A stretch of 64,000 nucleotides of DNA from NCBI GenBank assembly GCA_043772005.1, contig JAYVGP010000010.1, positions 1-64,000 of the forward strand, in the 5' to 3' direction. The position numbers and the translations under genes were made by a program. This DNA comes from JAYSSF01 sp043772005 (GTDB taxonomy: Bacteria; Patescibacteriota; Gracilibacteria; Absconditabacterales; Absconditicoccaceae). Numbering within the stretch: position 1 is the stretch's first letter; every line of letters starts with the position of its first letter. This document shows, piece after piece, positions 25,801 through 35,491 of the stretch. The notes below the pieces were generated by a model. That model saw nothing but the letters and a program-made list of their open reading frames with translations. It had not been told where the DNA came from and did no database searches.

Positions 25801-27382
25801 TTCTTAAAGGGATCGGGGAAGTATCAGTAGAAATAAGAGGTGTTTTAATAGTAGCAAATCAAGATAACTGAGAAACTCATGTTAAATTTAAAAATGTACC
25901 CCTATGGATCATCATCTCCTGCAACGTATCTGCATTCCAAGGATCAGAACCAAAATATGACACATCATAAACTCAATTTAAAACCATTTCTGCAGTTCAT
26001 CATCAGTTTAATTGTGTTCAATCATAAGCATTTCTATATTCTATTTTTTTAGTTGGAACTGGAATGTTCATATATAATTTTTCTGACTCAATAAAAGAGT
26101 CAGCAGTTTTTTCTAGTTGATCATTTATATTTGTAATGATAGTTTTAGTAAGCTCATCATGCTGATATGTTTTCCAAATATGCGAATTTACAGCAACCTT
26201 ATCGCCACTATTAATATATCTTCCTGATGGTTCTACCATATCATTTACACTGGTATGATACTCATCACTATATAACTCATAATAGTCCTTGAGATATCAA
26301 TCCATAATTTGTTGTTGGAATAAGGTTGGTACTCATTGACTCGAGCTCAGTCACCCTACCTTTTCACTATCAAATGTATTAGATCATCATCACTTATTTT
26401 TTCAGCCCAACAGACCAGTCAACTTGCCTATCCAACTAAAATATCATTTCATATTTGTCGCAGTATCTTGCTCTTGTTTTGCAAGATCAGCAGACAAATC
26501 TTCTAATTTCAGAGGACTTAGTACTGTCTTAGATGCATCAGAAAAAATATCATATACCTTGTTCCCTTCCTGTGCATTCGTAAGATCAAGTAGTAGATTT
26601 GTATATCTTTGACGAGCAAGATCTTCCGCAAAGACAAATTGATTTGCATAGTTATTTAATTTTCATTGATCATATGATTTCTGTTCTTCAATCAGATTAT
26701 CTACCCATACTTTATCAGATACTCGTCCTTTTGGAGCACTTGCATACTGAGCTAGCTTTGCAAAATATTTTTCATACTCTGCGACAGTATCAAAGCGTAT
26801 GAGATTATGCCATAACTCTGGAGTCTGACTGATTCATTGTGGATTAGGGATGAATGTTTGGTCTTGTTCCGAGTAGACGAACTGAGGCTTGATAAAATCT
26901 ACATACGGATAAATCGTAGGATAATAATATCCATTATCATTGATTACTGGCAGCGACAAATCACCAATCAATGTCACTCAAATCAGCTCAGATGGTGTAT
27001 CTTTTTGTCATTCAAAGTACAGATTCTGCAGCATCTTATGGATATCTTGTGCTTGAAAATTTGCTGACTGGATTGGGATAATGAGTGCTTTGCTATCTGA
27101 GTACTGAGCTTGCAGATATTGTGATGCATATCGATCGACCTGTGTCTGATATAAACTGTAAATCGTCTGATCCACCAATACTGCTATCAGACGAGCGAGT
27201 GGCTGAGCACTTGCGGCATAAGTGCTACTTGATCCAAGTACAATAATTAGCTGAGACAAAATACTTACACAATACACTAAAAATATCACCGATATTGATG
27301 ATTTAGAGCGAGCGAAACGCTGTAGTAAGGTAAGTTGTGTTACTTTGACAAATCTAGACATTGTCTGACATACAAATCTCAT
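13865..27382 (-). CDS. Giant surface protein, ~4,505 aa, with Ig-like and FG-GAP-like repeats
   Basis: One reading frame spans ~13.5 kb if UGA is Gly. All fifteen longer standard-code ORFs here share the same phase, and translating through the UGAs gave no TAA/TAG in the stretches I read; not every codon was checked. The N-terminus has a basic stretch then a hydrophobic segment (SISVIFLVYCVSILSQLIIV, about 29-48) and an STYA-type cleavage region, suggesting export. Around 1,830-2,000 are Ig/invasin-like stretches (AGDPAGVTIKAPERLNL). Around 2,215-2,440 are calcium-binding FG-GAP/VCBS-like units (FNKDGFKDLLVVYTDGSV, DVDKNGYQDIIVNT, DMDLDGGIDITTYDHNGD). Near 3,500 is a Pro-rich tract (LPTLPPAPKIPMLP). 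No LPXTG or C-terminal membrane helix is seen. Likely an adhesin or host-contact protein (inference). An alternative start is at 27361. Confidence 0.85.
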
Positions 27383-27483
27383 AAGGTAAAAGTCGCAAAT
27401 ATCCAGTCATATACTAGGTTTATGTATACATTCTTAGATCATAATTACTAGTCCAATAATTAATAAATTAATTAAATGTAAAC

Positions 27484-27515
27484 AAAAAAAATCTTAAGAA
27501 CAAGCCTTAAGATTT
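27484..27515 (-). terminator. Rho-independent terminator after efp
   Basis: The stem aaatcttaag / cttaagattt is followed by a long T-run on the minus strand, just past the efp stop and about 100 bp before the giant gene. Confidence 0.85.
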
Positions 27516-27532
27516 AATATCGTTTAACTAAA

Positions 27533-28084
27533 TTATGATGATTTTCCTGTATCAGTGTTTACTCCAATTACATCACCTTCCTTCGCATGAAGTGGTACCT
27601 GTACCACCATACCATTATCCAGTGTTGCTTCCTTCGTGCCACCAGTAGACCTATTACCACGATCACCAGGTAATGTACTTGTAATAGTATAATTTACTAC
27701 GGCTGGTAGCTCGATACCGATCACATTATCATTGTACTTTGTAAGAAATACATTGAGACCTTCTTTGAGATATGAGACTTCTCACTCAATAATATCTTCA
27801 TTGATATCATGGATCTCACCAGTATCATTTTCCATAAAACTATAACTATCACCAGCAGCGTAAAGAAACTCTGCACTCATCTTACCTACATCTGCTCCTT
27901 CAAGCATAGTACCTGACTTATAAGTATAAGTATTATTTGCTCCAGTGATAATATTCACACATTTGAAATTATATGTTGCTCCTCCACGACCCATATGAGT
28001 GTGTCAGATTTCTTTGACCTTGTATAAGGTGTTATCGATGAGCAAATTTGTTCACCTCTTTACTTCTGATGTATCGACTTTCAT
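27533..28084 (-). CDS. efp: Translation elongation factor P
   Basis: 183 aa, normal EF-P length, three beta-barrel domains. It relieves ribosome stalling at proline runs. The N-terminal domain reads TNLLIDNTLYKVKEIGHTHM then GRGGATYNFK. The loop that usually carries the modified lysine has arginine (about R33), as in the Arg-type EF-Ps known from other bacteria. The C-terminal domain shows the usual LPGDRGNRSTGGTKEATLDNG and VQVPLHAKEGDVIGVNT. At least one UGA glycine is present. The tRNA-Arg gene lies upstream on the same strand. Confidence 0.95.
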
Positions 28085-28112
28085 AATACAATAAAATTTA
28101 AATTAACAAAAA

Positions 28113-28187
28113 TGGTGGTCTCGTCGGGACTCGAACCCGAATTACAGCTTTCGCAAAGCTGTGTCCTATCCCTTGAACGACGTGACC
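28113..28187 (-). tRNA. tRNA-Arg (anticodon GCG)
   Basis: 75 nt including an encoded CCA. Minus-strand parts: acceptor GGTCACG/CGAGACC (one A-A mismatch at 5-68), D stem GTTC/GGAC, anticodon stem CAGCT/AGCTG with loop TTGCGAA, variable TAAT, T arm TCGGG-TTCGAGT-CCCGA, discriminator A, CCA, then a short T-run. A G at position 34 would read CGC and CGU without the inosine used by many bacteria (ACG). Located between efp and the Arg/Gly-rich gene. Confidence 0.93.
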
Positions 28188-28258
28188 TCAGGGAAGACAG
28201 CTAGCACATGTCTTTTGAAAAATACCGAAGTATTTTCTTTAATTTTTTAATTTCTTTC

Positions 28259-29005
28259 CTACTTTTTCTTTGTATTATTACTACGGACTGTTCTCTTAGG
28301 CTTTGTATCTTTTTTAGTTAGATTTGCAAATCATTGTTTGATCATTTCATATTCATCGTCCATCTCAGAATCAATTGCCTCTACATCTATCTTCTCATCA
28401 TCCCATGATTCAATTGTCTTAGGTTTAGGAGTATATGGTTTTCTTTCGGGTTTCTCATAACTTGTCTGCATCTCGTCCTTGTGGTACGGATGATCAAACT
28501 TACTATAACGAGGCTTCTCTTCTGACCTATCCTCACGTCTATCATTATATCTTGGCTCTTCTACTCTTGCAGGTTTCACTCACTGATGAGCCATCGATCT
28601 CACGTATTCATAAAACGCAGGAGAGATCTGTACAATCAAGTCAGAATCATCTGTTGTCCTACCAATCACTTGGTATCTCATCTGTCTTGGATCCATCGCA
28701 CGATCAGTACTTGGTCTTGCGGCTCATGTACCACGACCAGCAGTCAATGGTCTACCAGCATATGGTTTACGTTCAAACGTACGTCCACCACGATCAGACG
28801 ATTCACTGCGAGGAGTATATGGTCTACGCTCAGCTCATTCAGTACGAGGGGCATATCATCCACGATCACTTCCACCTGAGTTTCTATCACGGAATGTACG
28901 AGCTCCACGATCAGACGATTCACTGCGAGGAGTATATGGTCTACGCTCAGATGATCATGAGCGGTCAGAAGATCTAGGTCAGTTTGAGCGAGGAGAGGAG
29001 TACAT
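28259..29005 (-). CDS. Arg/Gly/Ser-rich disordered protein with internal repeats
   Basis: 248 aa, basic, low-complexity. The N-terminal ~125 residues carry two copies of ERRPYTPRSESSDRGxRTF, with a variant ERKPYAGRPLTAGRG; at DNA level a ~45-bp segment is repeated near 28785-28830 and 28905-28950. A short ordered-looking core follows (MRYQVIGRTTDDSDLIVQIS, then PAFYEYVRSMAHQGVKP). The C-terminus is charged and ends in TKKK. RG-rich repeats are typical of RNA-binding or condensate-forming proteins; this is inference from composition. Several repeat glycines are UGA. Open frames on the opposite strand here are shadows. Confidence 0.8.
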
Positions 29006-29053
29006 ACAGGAGAAGTTTTAAGAGACAAAAAGATCAATACAGTACTATACTGA

Positions 29054-29569
29054 TTAGTCAGTATGTTTCAATCCCAAATCGCTTAGTCTGACTCATTGCA
29101 CGTTACCTTGTCGATGAATGAGCATCTGTAAGATAGTAGTTTGATCCAAGTCACAGCGATATACTCCATCATGATGTACCAACACATGATCCTGCTCCGT
29201 ACGGATCATACGAGCCACCACATCAGTAAGTAAGTCATCAGGCGTGACGATACACTCATGATCAAGATGATGTATGATGAGGTCAGAGAGTCTGACTATC
29301 TCGTGCATCGCATGCTCCGTGGGAGTGATATAGTCTTCTCAGTCCAGATTGATACCGTGTACGAGCTGATTACGTAGCTCCCCTAGATAATTAAGCTCAT
29401 AGAAATACTGCTTCACTACCCTACTCATCGGATAAGCTCACTGACTGATGATTTTAAGTTTATGAGCAAAATTCATATGTTGATCACAGTCATTGATCAC
29501 ATCTTCCAGATACTTGTCCAACTCGTTAAACAAAGCAATAAACTCAAGTGATGGAGATTGAGGATTCAT
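29054..29569 (-). CDS. HEPN-like plus CBS-like domain protein
   Basis: 171 aa. The first ~95 residues form a helical domain (ALFNELDKYLEDVINDCDQ, VVKQYFYELNYLGELRNQLV, then HG). LRNQLVH fits the R-N-x-x-x-H motif of HEPN domains, which are RNA-binding or RNase folds. From about residue 108 the sequence resembles one CBS unit (IVTPDDLLTDVVARMIRTEQ, then DHVLVHHDGVYRCDL), a fold that usually binds adenine nucleotides. The combination suggests a nucleotide-sensing regulator, possibly an RNase, but neither activity can be proved from sequence. Two Gly are UGA. Confidence 0.7.
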
Positions 29570-29681
29570 GATTCTATTATAGTGACATATGATTATTTTG
29601 TCAATTATAGTGAAAATGACTTGAATATCTCTCTAAGAAGATTAAGTTGGTAGTAAAATATTAAATTAAATCATCAAAAAA

Positions 29682-30056
29682 ATGAAAAAAATTTTTTTAA
29701 AATTAAAGCAATGGGCAAAAAAGCTTAAAAGCTATATCTACGCTCTCTATCTTTCATACCAAGATCCCAAAACTAAGTGGTATGCAAAAATGCTAATCAT
29801 TTTTACAGTAGGATATGCATTAAGTCCTATTGATCTAATTCCGGATTTCATACCAGTCCTTGGCTATCTTGATGATTTAATATTACTTCCTGGTATGATA
29901 TGGTTGAGTATTAAGTTAATACCAAAAGAAGTATGGGGAATATGTTATGCTCAGGCATCACAAAAACTACCAAAAAACAAATGGGCAGGAATGATTGTCA
30001 TTATAATTTGGGTTATATTAGGCTTAATTCTATTTCTACAGTGGTATAAATCTTAA
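29682..30056 (+). CDS. DUF1232/YkvA family membrane protein
   Basis: 124 aa. The DUF1232 signature is clear: YALSPIDLIPDFIPVLGYLD then DLILLPG, near residues 45-72. A basic N-terminus and a C-terminal hydrophobic helix (MIVIIIWVILGLILFLQW) suggest membrane association. Function of the family is not established. None of the six glycines is UGA, unlike most neighbours; with so few this may be chance or may mark acquisition. A strong terminator follows. Confidence 0.9.
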   Translation: MKKIFLKLKQWAKKLKSYIYALYLSYQDPKTKWYAKMLIIFTVGYALSPIDLIPDFIPVLGYLDDLILLPGMIWLSIKLIPKEVWGICYAQASQKLPKNKWAGMIVIIIWVILGLILFLQWYKS

Positions 30057-30069
30057 TCTAAGCTTATCG

Positions 30070-30118
30070 CTAATCAATCATCCTGTTTCTAGGCTCTGAT
30101 TGATTAGTAATTTTTTTT
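30070..30118 (+). terminator. Rho-independent terminator
   Basis: The 11-bp inverted repeat ctaatcaatca / tgattgattag is followed by taa and eight T residues, after the DUF1232 gene. Confidence 0.85.
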
Positions 30119-30121
30119 AAG

Positions 30122-30146
30122 AAAAAAAACGCACAATTTGTGCGTC
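30122..30146 (-). terminator. Rho-independent terminator after pnp
   Basis: The stem cgcaca / tgtgcg is followed by eight T residues on the minus strand, downstream of the pnp stop. It sits back to back with the terminator at 30070-30118. Confidence 0.85.
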
Positions 30147-30163
30147 CATGATAACTAGTCATA

Positions 30164-32347
30164 TTACATCTTCTTCAAATCAATCTTCCCATCTGGGGTG
30201 ATGTTCCTAATCTGTATCTTGAGCTTATCTCAGATCTTAAACATGGTAGCTAAGTTTGTCCCCTCTGGGAAGCCTCTACTACCCATGAGTCCAGTCTTAC
30301 CAGGAGCGTAATTGACAAATACTCCATAACTCTCGATACGAGTCACCACTCAGTCAAACACATCTCCTACCTTAGGCACATAGACAATTCCCATGATGAT
30401 CTCGATCGTACGAGCGATTGCATCCGCATCACGACTCGTAATATAACAGGTACCATCATCCTCAAAATCGATCTTCACTCCAGTCTCAGCGATAATCTTA
30501 TCAATCGTCTCACCACCCTTACCAATCACCAACTTGACCTTGTCAGAATCAATCGTGATCACCTCAATCTTTGGTACACTTGCTGCCAACTGTGGACGAT
30601 GAGTAGCAATTGTCTGTAGCATGACTCACATGATCTCGAGTCTAGCAATATTGGCCTTTCTGACTACTTCCATGGCGATATCGACCGTGATACCATGGAT
30701 CTTCATATCAAGCTGGATCGCAGTGATACCATCTGGCGTACCTGCTACCTTGAAGTCCATATCGCAGTTGTGATCCTCTGCTCACTGAATATCAATCAAT
30801 ACTTCATGCTGCACTGGCAATCATGCCTCATTGACACGAGAACATAGACCCATCGCGATTCCACTTACTGGCTTACGGATAGGTACTCATGCATCCATCA
30901 GCGACATCGTACTCGCACACACTGACCCCATACTCGTACTTCCTCCACTACTTAGACACTCAGATACTAGTCTAATTGTATAGGGAAATTCTGACTTATG
31001 CGGTAGTACTGCTTCCAATGCTTTTTCTGCGAGTTTTCCATGTCAGATTTCTCTATTACCAGTACCTCTAATCTTCTGCGCCTCATTGACTGAAAACGGA
31101 GCAAAGTTGTAGTGATGCATAAACCTCTGTTCTGTGCCATCATTGAGCATATCATCAATCATCTGTACATCTCCAGGAGCACCAAGCGTGACCGTACTCA
31201 AGATCTGTGTATCTCCTCTCCAGAACAATCCTGTACCATGTACCTGACTGACTAGCCCAGTCTCGCAATATAGTGATCTAATCTCATCTACTTTACGCCC
31301 ATCAATACGGATACCATTATCCAAGATGAGTCTACGATAGTAGTCTTTAACCTGTAGTGATAACGCTCCATCAATATTTTCCCATCTATATGCAGGATCT
31401 GACTGCATCTTGTCTGCCAAGCTTGTTCTGAGTCTCTCTTTATACTCATGAAACAGTGCTGACCACTGATCGCTTGTCCCCTGATAGAAGCAATCCATAT
31501 CTGCATCACTGATCAATTCTTTAACTGCAGCTTTGACCTCATCACTTGGATAATTATACATCACAAACTGAGTAAGATCGAGTCCATGCATGTTTCATCC
31601 CTTTGTAATTTCCTTTGCCTTTGCGAGAAACTCTTGTTGAATAACACATAGTTCATCCATTGCCTTCTGAGCAAGATTGAATGCTGACTGCATCATATCT
31701 TCACTGATCTCCATACCATCCATCTCAATCATATTCAGACTTCCAAATTTACCACTAACAAGTAAATTAAATCCATTGGTATCAAATTCTGGATTTGTAG
31801 GATTGATCTTGAGGAGATCCAGTGTCAGTGATGTTTGATTATCCTGGATCGCATGAGCAAACCCAACTCTCACTCCACTCACTGGCCCATCAAATGGAAT
31901 ACCAGCCATCAGAGTAGTCAGACTTCATCCCAATATACCCAAAATTGCCAAATCAGTCTCTCTATCACAGCTTAGTGGTGTAATCGTCACGACTACATCG
32001 TTGATCATACCTTTGGGGAACATAGGTCTCAGTGTTCTATCCACAATACGACCATACAATGTCATCATCTCTGTAGGACGTCATTCTCTCTTGCGATACG
32101 CCCCCCCACCAATCTTACCTACTGCAGCATAATAATCACGAAAATCAATCGACAGCGGCAAGAAATCCTTGTTTGGATTTGGGTTACGGTTCATAACAGT
32201 AGTGACAAGCACTTCCGTCTCACCTAGCTTCACTCTGACCGCCGCATCAGCATTGGGCGCCATAAGACCACTCGAGATCGTAAGTTTTTGCCCATAGAAA
32301 TCGTGTTCAGTTGTGATAATAGTTGGAGTTTTGAGAGTGTAGGACAT
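30164..32347 (-). CDS. pnp: Polyribonucleotide nucleotidyltransferase (PNPase)
   Basis: 727 aa, normal length. 3'-5' phosphorolytic exoribonuclease. Domains in order: first RNase PH (YYAAVGKIGGGAYRKREGRP, first Gly after RE is UGA), helical linker, second RNase PH (TGLFWRGDTQILSTVTLGAP, RGTGNREIGHGKLAEKAL), a KH domain with LVIGKGGETIDKI (about 595), and S1 (GVVTRIESYGVFVNYAPGKT). With RNase Y in the same window it gives the core of an RNA-decay machine. Its own terminator follows. Confidence 0.97.
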
Positions 32348-32440
32348 AAATATACAAGTAAATATAAAAGTTGATCGTTACTCAAGTAATACACAAGATC
32401 AATCAAAAAACCAGTGAAAATCACTAGTCCATAAATAATT

Positions 32441-33007
32441 CTACTCCTTCTCCAATAATCTAATATCAACCTTTCTCGTTCCGTAGATCTGCTTATCAAA
32501 TTTGACAATTGCTACATCACTCCATAGCTCCAAGACCAATCCAGGACCAAATAATCTACTTACGATTCTATCTCATGAGACAACATCGGTAGCCACTGGT
32601 GCTTTTTTGCGGCTACCACTAGCCAAAGGGTTAGAGGTGGAAAAATCGTACTGTCTGACTAACTCCGATGGTATTTCACCGATAAACCTGGATGGTCTCA
32701 TGTATTGTGTTTTACCCCAGATAGTACGGGCATTAGCATTGGACATGATGAGAGTGTCTTCGGCACGAGTGATCGCTACATACATGAGCCTACGCTCTTC
32801 TTCGAGCTCATCTGGATCCAACGCAGTATTAGTCCCTGGGAAGTTACCCTCTTCCAACCCAGCAATCGTGACAACAGGAAATTCGAGTCACTTACTCGCA
32901 TGGATCGTCATCAACTTGACCTGGTCAGTATCGTTGCTATTATCCATATCAGTCATAAGTGCAATCTCTTGGAGAAATTGTCAAAGGAGTTCTTTGCCGT
33001 TGTTCAT
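32441..33007 (-). pseudogene. C-terminal fragment of a UvrD/PcrA helicase
   Basis: 188 codons only. It contains late SF1 motifs: QVKLMTIHASKGLEFPVVTI (motif V; Gly is UGA) and LEEERRLMYVAITRAEDTL (motif VI), then the PcrA-like tail FGPGLVLELWSDVAIVKFD. Walker A, Walker B and the whole 1A domain are missing. A TAA lies six codons above the ATG, and upstream DNA is the promoter of the OLD gene, so no split 5' part is nearby. It cannot work as a helicase alone. Either a decayed gene or a stand-alone accessory domain; the intact frame and UGA use suggest recent decay or retained function. Confidence 0.8.
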
Positions 33008-33127
33008 ATCAAGTAATAGAGTTTATAATATTAAAGTATTTGTAAGGTTTCTAGTAGTTCTTTCAACCTCTTTTGATCCCACTTTCAACCAATTTTTTAC
33101 CTATTTATAGTTTGTAAACACCTCTTT

Positions 33128-33156
33128 TTGCCATCTTCCCATCACTCGACTATAAT
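33128..33156 (+). promoter_or_regulatory. Sigma70-like promoter of a leaderless gene
   Basis: TTGCCA (33128-33133), 17-bp spacer, TATAAT (33151-33156). The ATG of the OLD gene starts 7 bp after the -10 box, where transcription would begin, so the mRNA would be leaderless. Confidence 0.75.
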
Positions 33157-33162
33157 ATAATC

Positions 33163-34650
33163 ATGTACTTACGTAATATTGCCATCAGCAACTATCATAC
33201 CTTCACCTATCACCCACAGCCAACGCTGACCAAGGGTATGGAGTTTGACACTGATCCATATACGAGCAACGTCAATATCCTCGTCTGACCCAATGGTAGT
33301 GGCAAGAGTAACTTCCTTGATCTCCTCACGGTCTTGTGTGACCTACATAATAATTCAAGATCATCTGAACATCTACCGATCAAGAAACATCCCTGATTCG
33401 AATCATATCCTACCACTATCCTTGCTGAACGAGTGATGTGATCAGCAGACAGCGATCAGTCCATCATTATTGAATATAATCTTGATGATATGACACATCA
33501 GATTATTGATACCGTCAAGACGGATGACACAAGTAAAGCAAATAACCAGAAGTTTACAAAAAGCAATAATTTCAACTATTACTTTATCACAACATCAAGA
33601 AATCCCCTTCAACAAGAACGAAATTCTCTCACTATAACACTCGTACACGAACACCTATGACTCATCTATAATCCAAACAATAGGTCATATCTCACTTCTG
33701 GATGAGCTATCCGTAAGCGAGATGATCTCGGATCCGGAGAAAAAGCGATCATATCCATGATCGAAGATATCATCTCAAGTAAGTGTATCTGATGAATCAT
33801 TATGGTTGATGAGCCAGAGCTTCATCTTCATCCACAATACCAACGCCATCTGTGACGTATCCTGGAGATCCTCTCCCAACAAACCAATAGTCAGATCATC
33901 CTTGCTACTCACTCCCCTTTCTTCATCAACGAACATAATATCGAAAACGTCTTCAGATTTGCGCTACGAGATGGACATAGTCACATCATCAATCCAGTAG
34001 ACTTTCACTGACAAGAGCAAGCTAGAGTCAAGCAAATTCTTACCGATGGCAACATGTCCAAGCTCTTCTTTACTGATATTATCATCATGGTAGAGTGAGA
34101 TACTGATGAATATTTCCTCCACTATTATATCCGTGAGTATTTTAAACAACACAACATCCCAGCGCGACGTTACAACTATGAACTCCTTAATATTGCAGGT
34201 AAATCATCACTACATGCATGGCGTAGCTTCTGTCATCAATTTCAGATTCAGTGGTCGTTTATTGGTGACTGGGATAATGTGATTTCAAGTAGCCCCTTTG
34301 GATCAGAGATTGAGTATATCAAGCAGTCAGTACCTCGTCATGAACATGGCCATAAGCTTACTAAATCAAGACAGTATCAGATCTTGATCGAGAAAATTAG
34401 TAATAACCATATGCAGCTCGAACAACAAATCACCAAACGACTTGATCAACAAGAAAACAAACACGTCAATATCCTCCATCATTGAGATTTGGAAGCATAT
34501 CTATGACTAAGTGACAAGTGACTTGATATCACAATAGACTGGTGTAATACACATTTTGAAGACCGACTTCTCAATCCACACTACCAACACTATCGCGACG
34601 ATCTCAACAAAATTCTCAACAACATATTTCATACACAAACACCAACATAA
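33163..34650 (+). CDS. OLD-family ATP-dependent endonuclease (ATPase + TOPRIM)
   Basis: 495 aa. N-terminal SMC/ABC-type ATPase: ILVGPNGSGKSNFLDLL (Walker A; the first Gly is UGA), a signature-like LGSGEKAIISMIEDI, Walker B MVDEPELHLHPQYQ and the H-loop ILATHSPFFI. A TOPRIM domain follows: IIIMVEGDTDEYFLHYY (catalytic Glu) and FIGDWDNVI (D-x-D). This order is the OLD class, which includes phage P2 OLD and GajA of the Gabija defence system. DNA cleavage is expected from the family. A UvrD fragment lies divergently next to it. It has a leaderless promoter and no obvious partner in an operon. Confidence 0.9.
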
Positions 34651-34723
34651 ATATATTTTGAGAACTCATCAAACCTAAGTTTGATAGATAATAAATAAAA
34701 TCTTTCATGTCAAGTCAGACTAG

Positions 34724-34752
34724 TTGCGGATTATCATCCAAACACTTATAAT
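34724..34752 (+). promoter_or_regulatory. Sigma70-like promoter upstream of ftsE
   Basis: TTGCGG (34724-34729), 17-bp spacer, TATAAT (34747-34752). A direct repeat tacctgatactt occurs twice between it and the ATG (about 34767-34793). Confidence 0.75.
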
Positions 34753-34798
34753 TAGAAGGATATAAATACCTGATACTTTTTACCTGATACTTCAACCT

Positions 34799-35464
34799 AT
34801 GCCTAAAGAATTATTAATCGATATACAATCCCTCATGTGGGGCTATCAAGATTCACCAAGCCTCGTATTTGATCATTTTAATTTCCAACTTCACAAAGAT
34901 GACTTCTGCTTTGTAATTGGCAAATCTGGTATCGGTAAAACGACTCTCGTCAAATTTCTCATGCGTGATCTCGTACCACCCAAGAAGATGATATTCTTTA
35001 AGCAGGAAGATCTTGCAAGACTGACTACCGAGGAGGTTCAACGCTACAGGCGTAGAGTTGGTGTAGTATTTCAAGATTATAAGCTCATCCCTCACAAGAC
35101 TGCATACGAGAACATCATTTATCCGCTCCAAATCATGGGTGAAGACATCTCCAAGCATCATGCATATGTTGCATCTCTCCTCAAAGAAGTAGGGCTCGAA
35201 CATGAGTGAGATAAGCTGATCGATCACATGTCTGGTGGAGAGAAACAGCGTGTTGCTATTGCAAGATCTCTAGCTACGAAACCCGAGTTTGTGATTGCAG
35301 ACGAACCTACGGGAAACCTGGATTGGACCACAAGCATCAAGATTGCAGACATGCTCATCGATCTCAACAAGAAAAGAAACACCATCCTCCTCATCACTCA
35401 TGATCAAAGACTCATCGAGTATATCAGTAAAAAACACACAACCAAACAATTTGAGCTTAAATAA
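34799..35464 (+). CDS. ftsE: Cell-division ABC ATPase FtsE
   Basis: 221 aa. Walker A FVIGKSGIGKTTLVKFL, Q-loop GVVFQDYKLIPHKTAYEN (typical FtsE), signature HMSGGEKQRVAIARSL, Walker B FVIADEPTGNLDW, H-loop ITHD. FtsE with FtsX couples the division ring to wall hydrolases. One UGA glycine lies just before DKLIDHMSGG. FtsX is not adjacent; the next gene encodes a soluble protein. A LolD-like role cannot be fully excluded. Confidence 0.88.
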
Positions 35465-35491
35465 TACATTGAATCCCTATAATTTTAACCG

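Noticed and set aside
28435..28977. A 180-codon plus-strand frame rich in His/Tyr/Gln
   Set aside because: Antisense shadow of the Arg/Gly repeat protein; its repeats come from that gene.
32502..33110. A 202-codon plus-strand frame over the UvrD fragment
   Set aside because: Antisense to recognisable helicase motifs V and VI.
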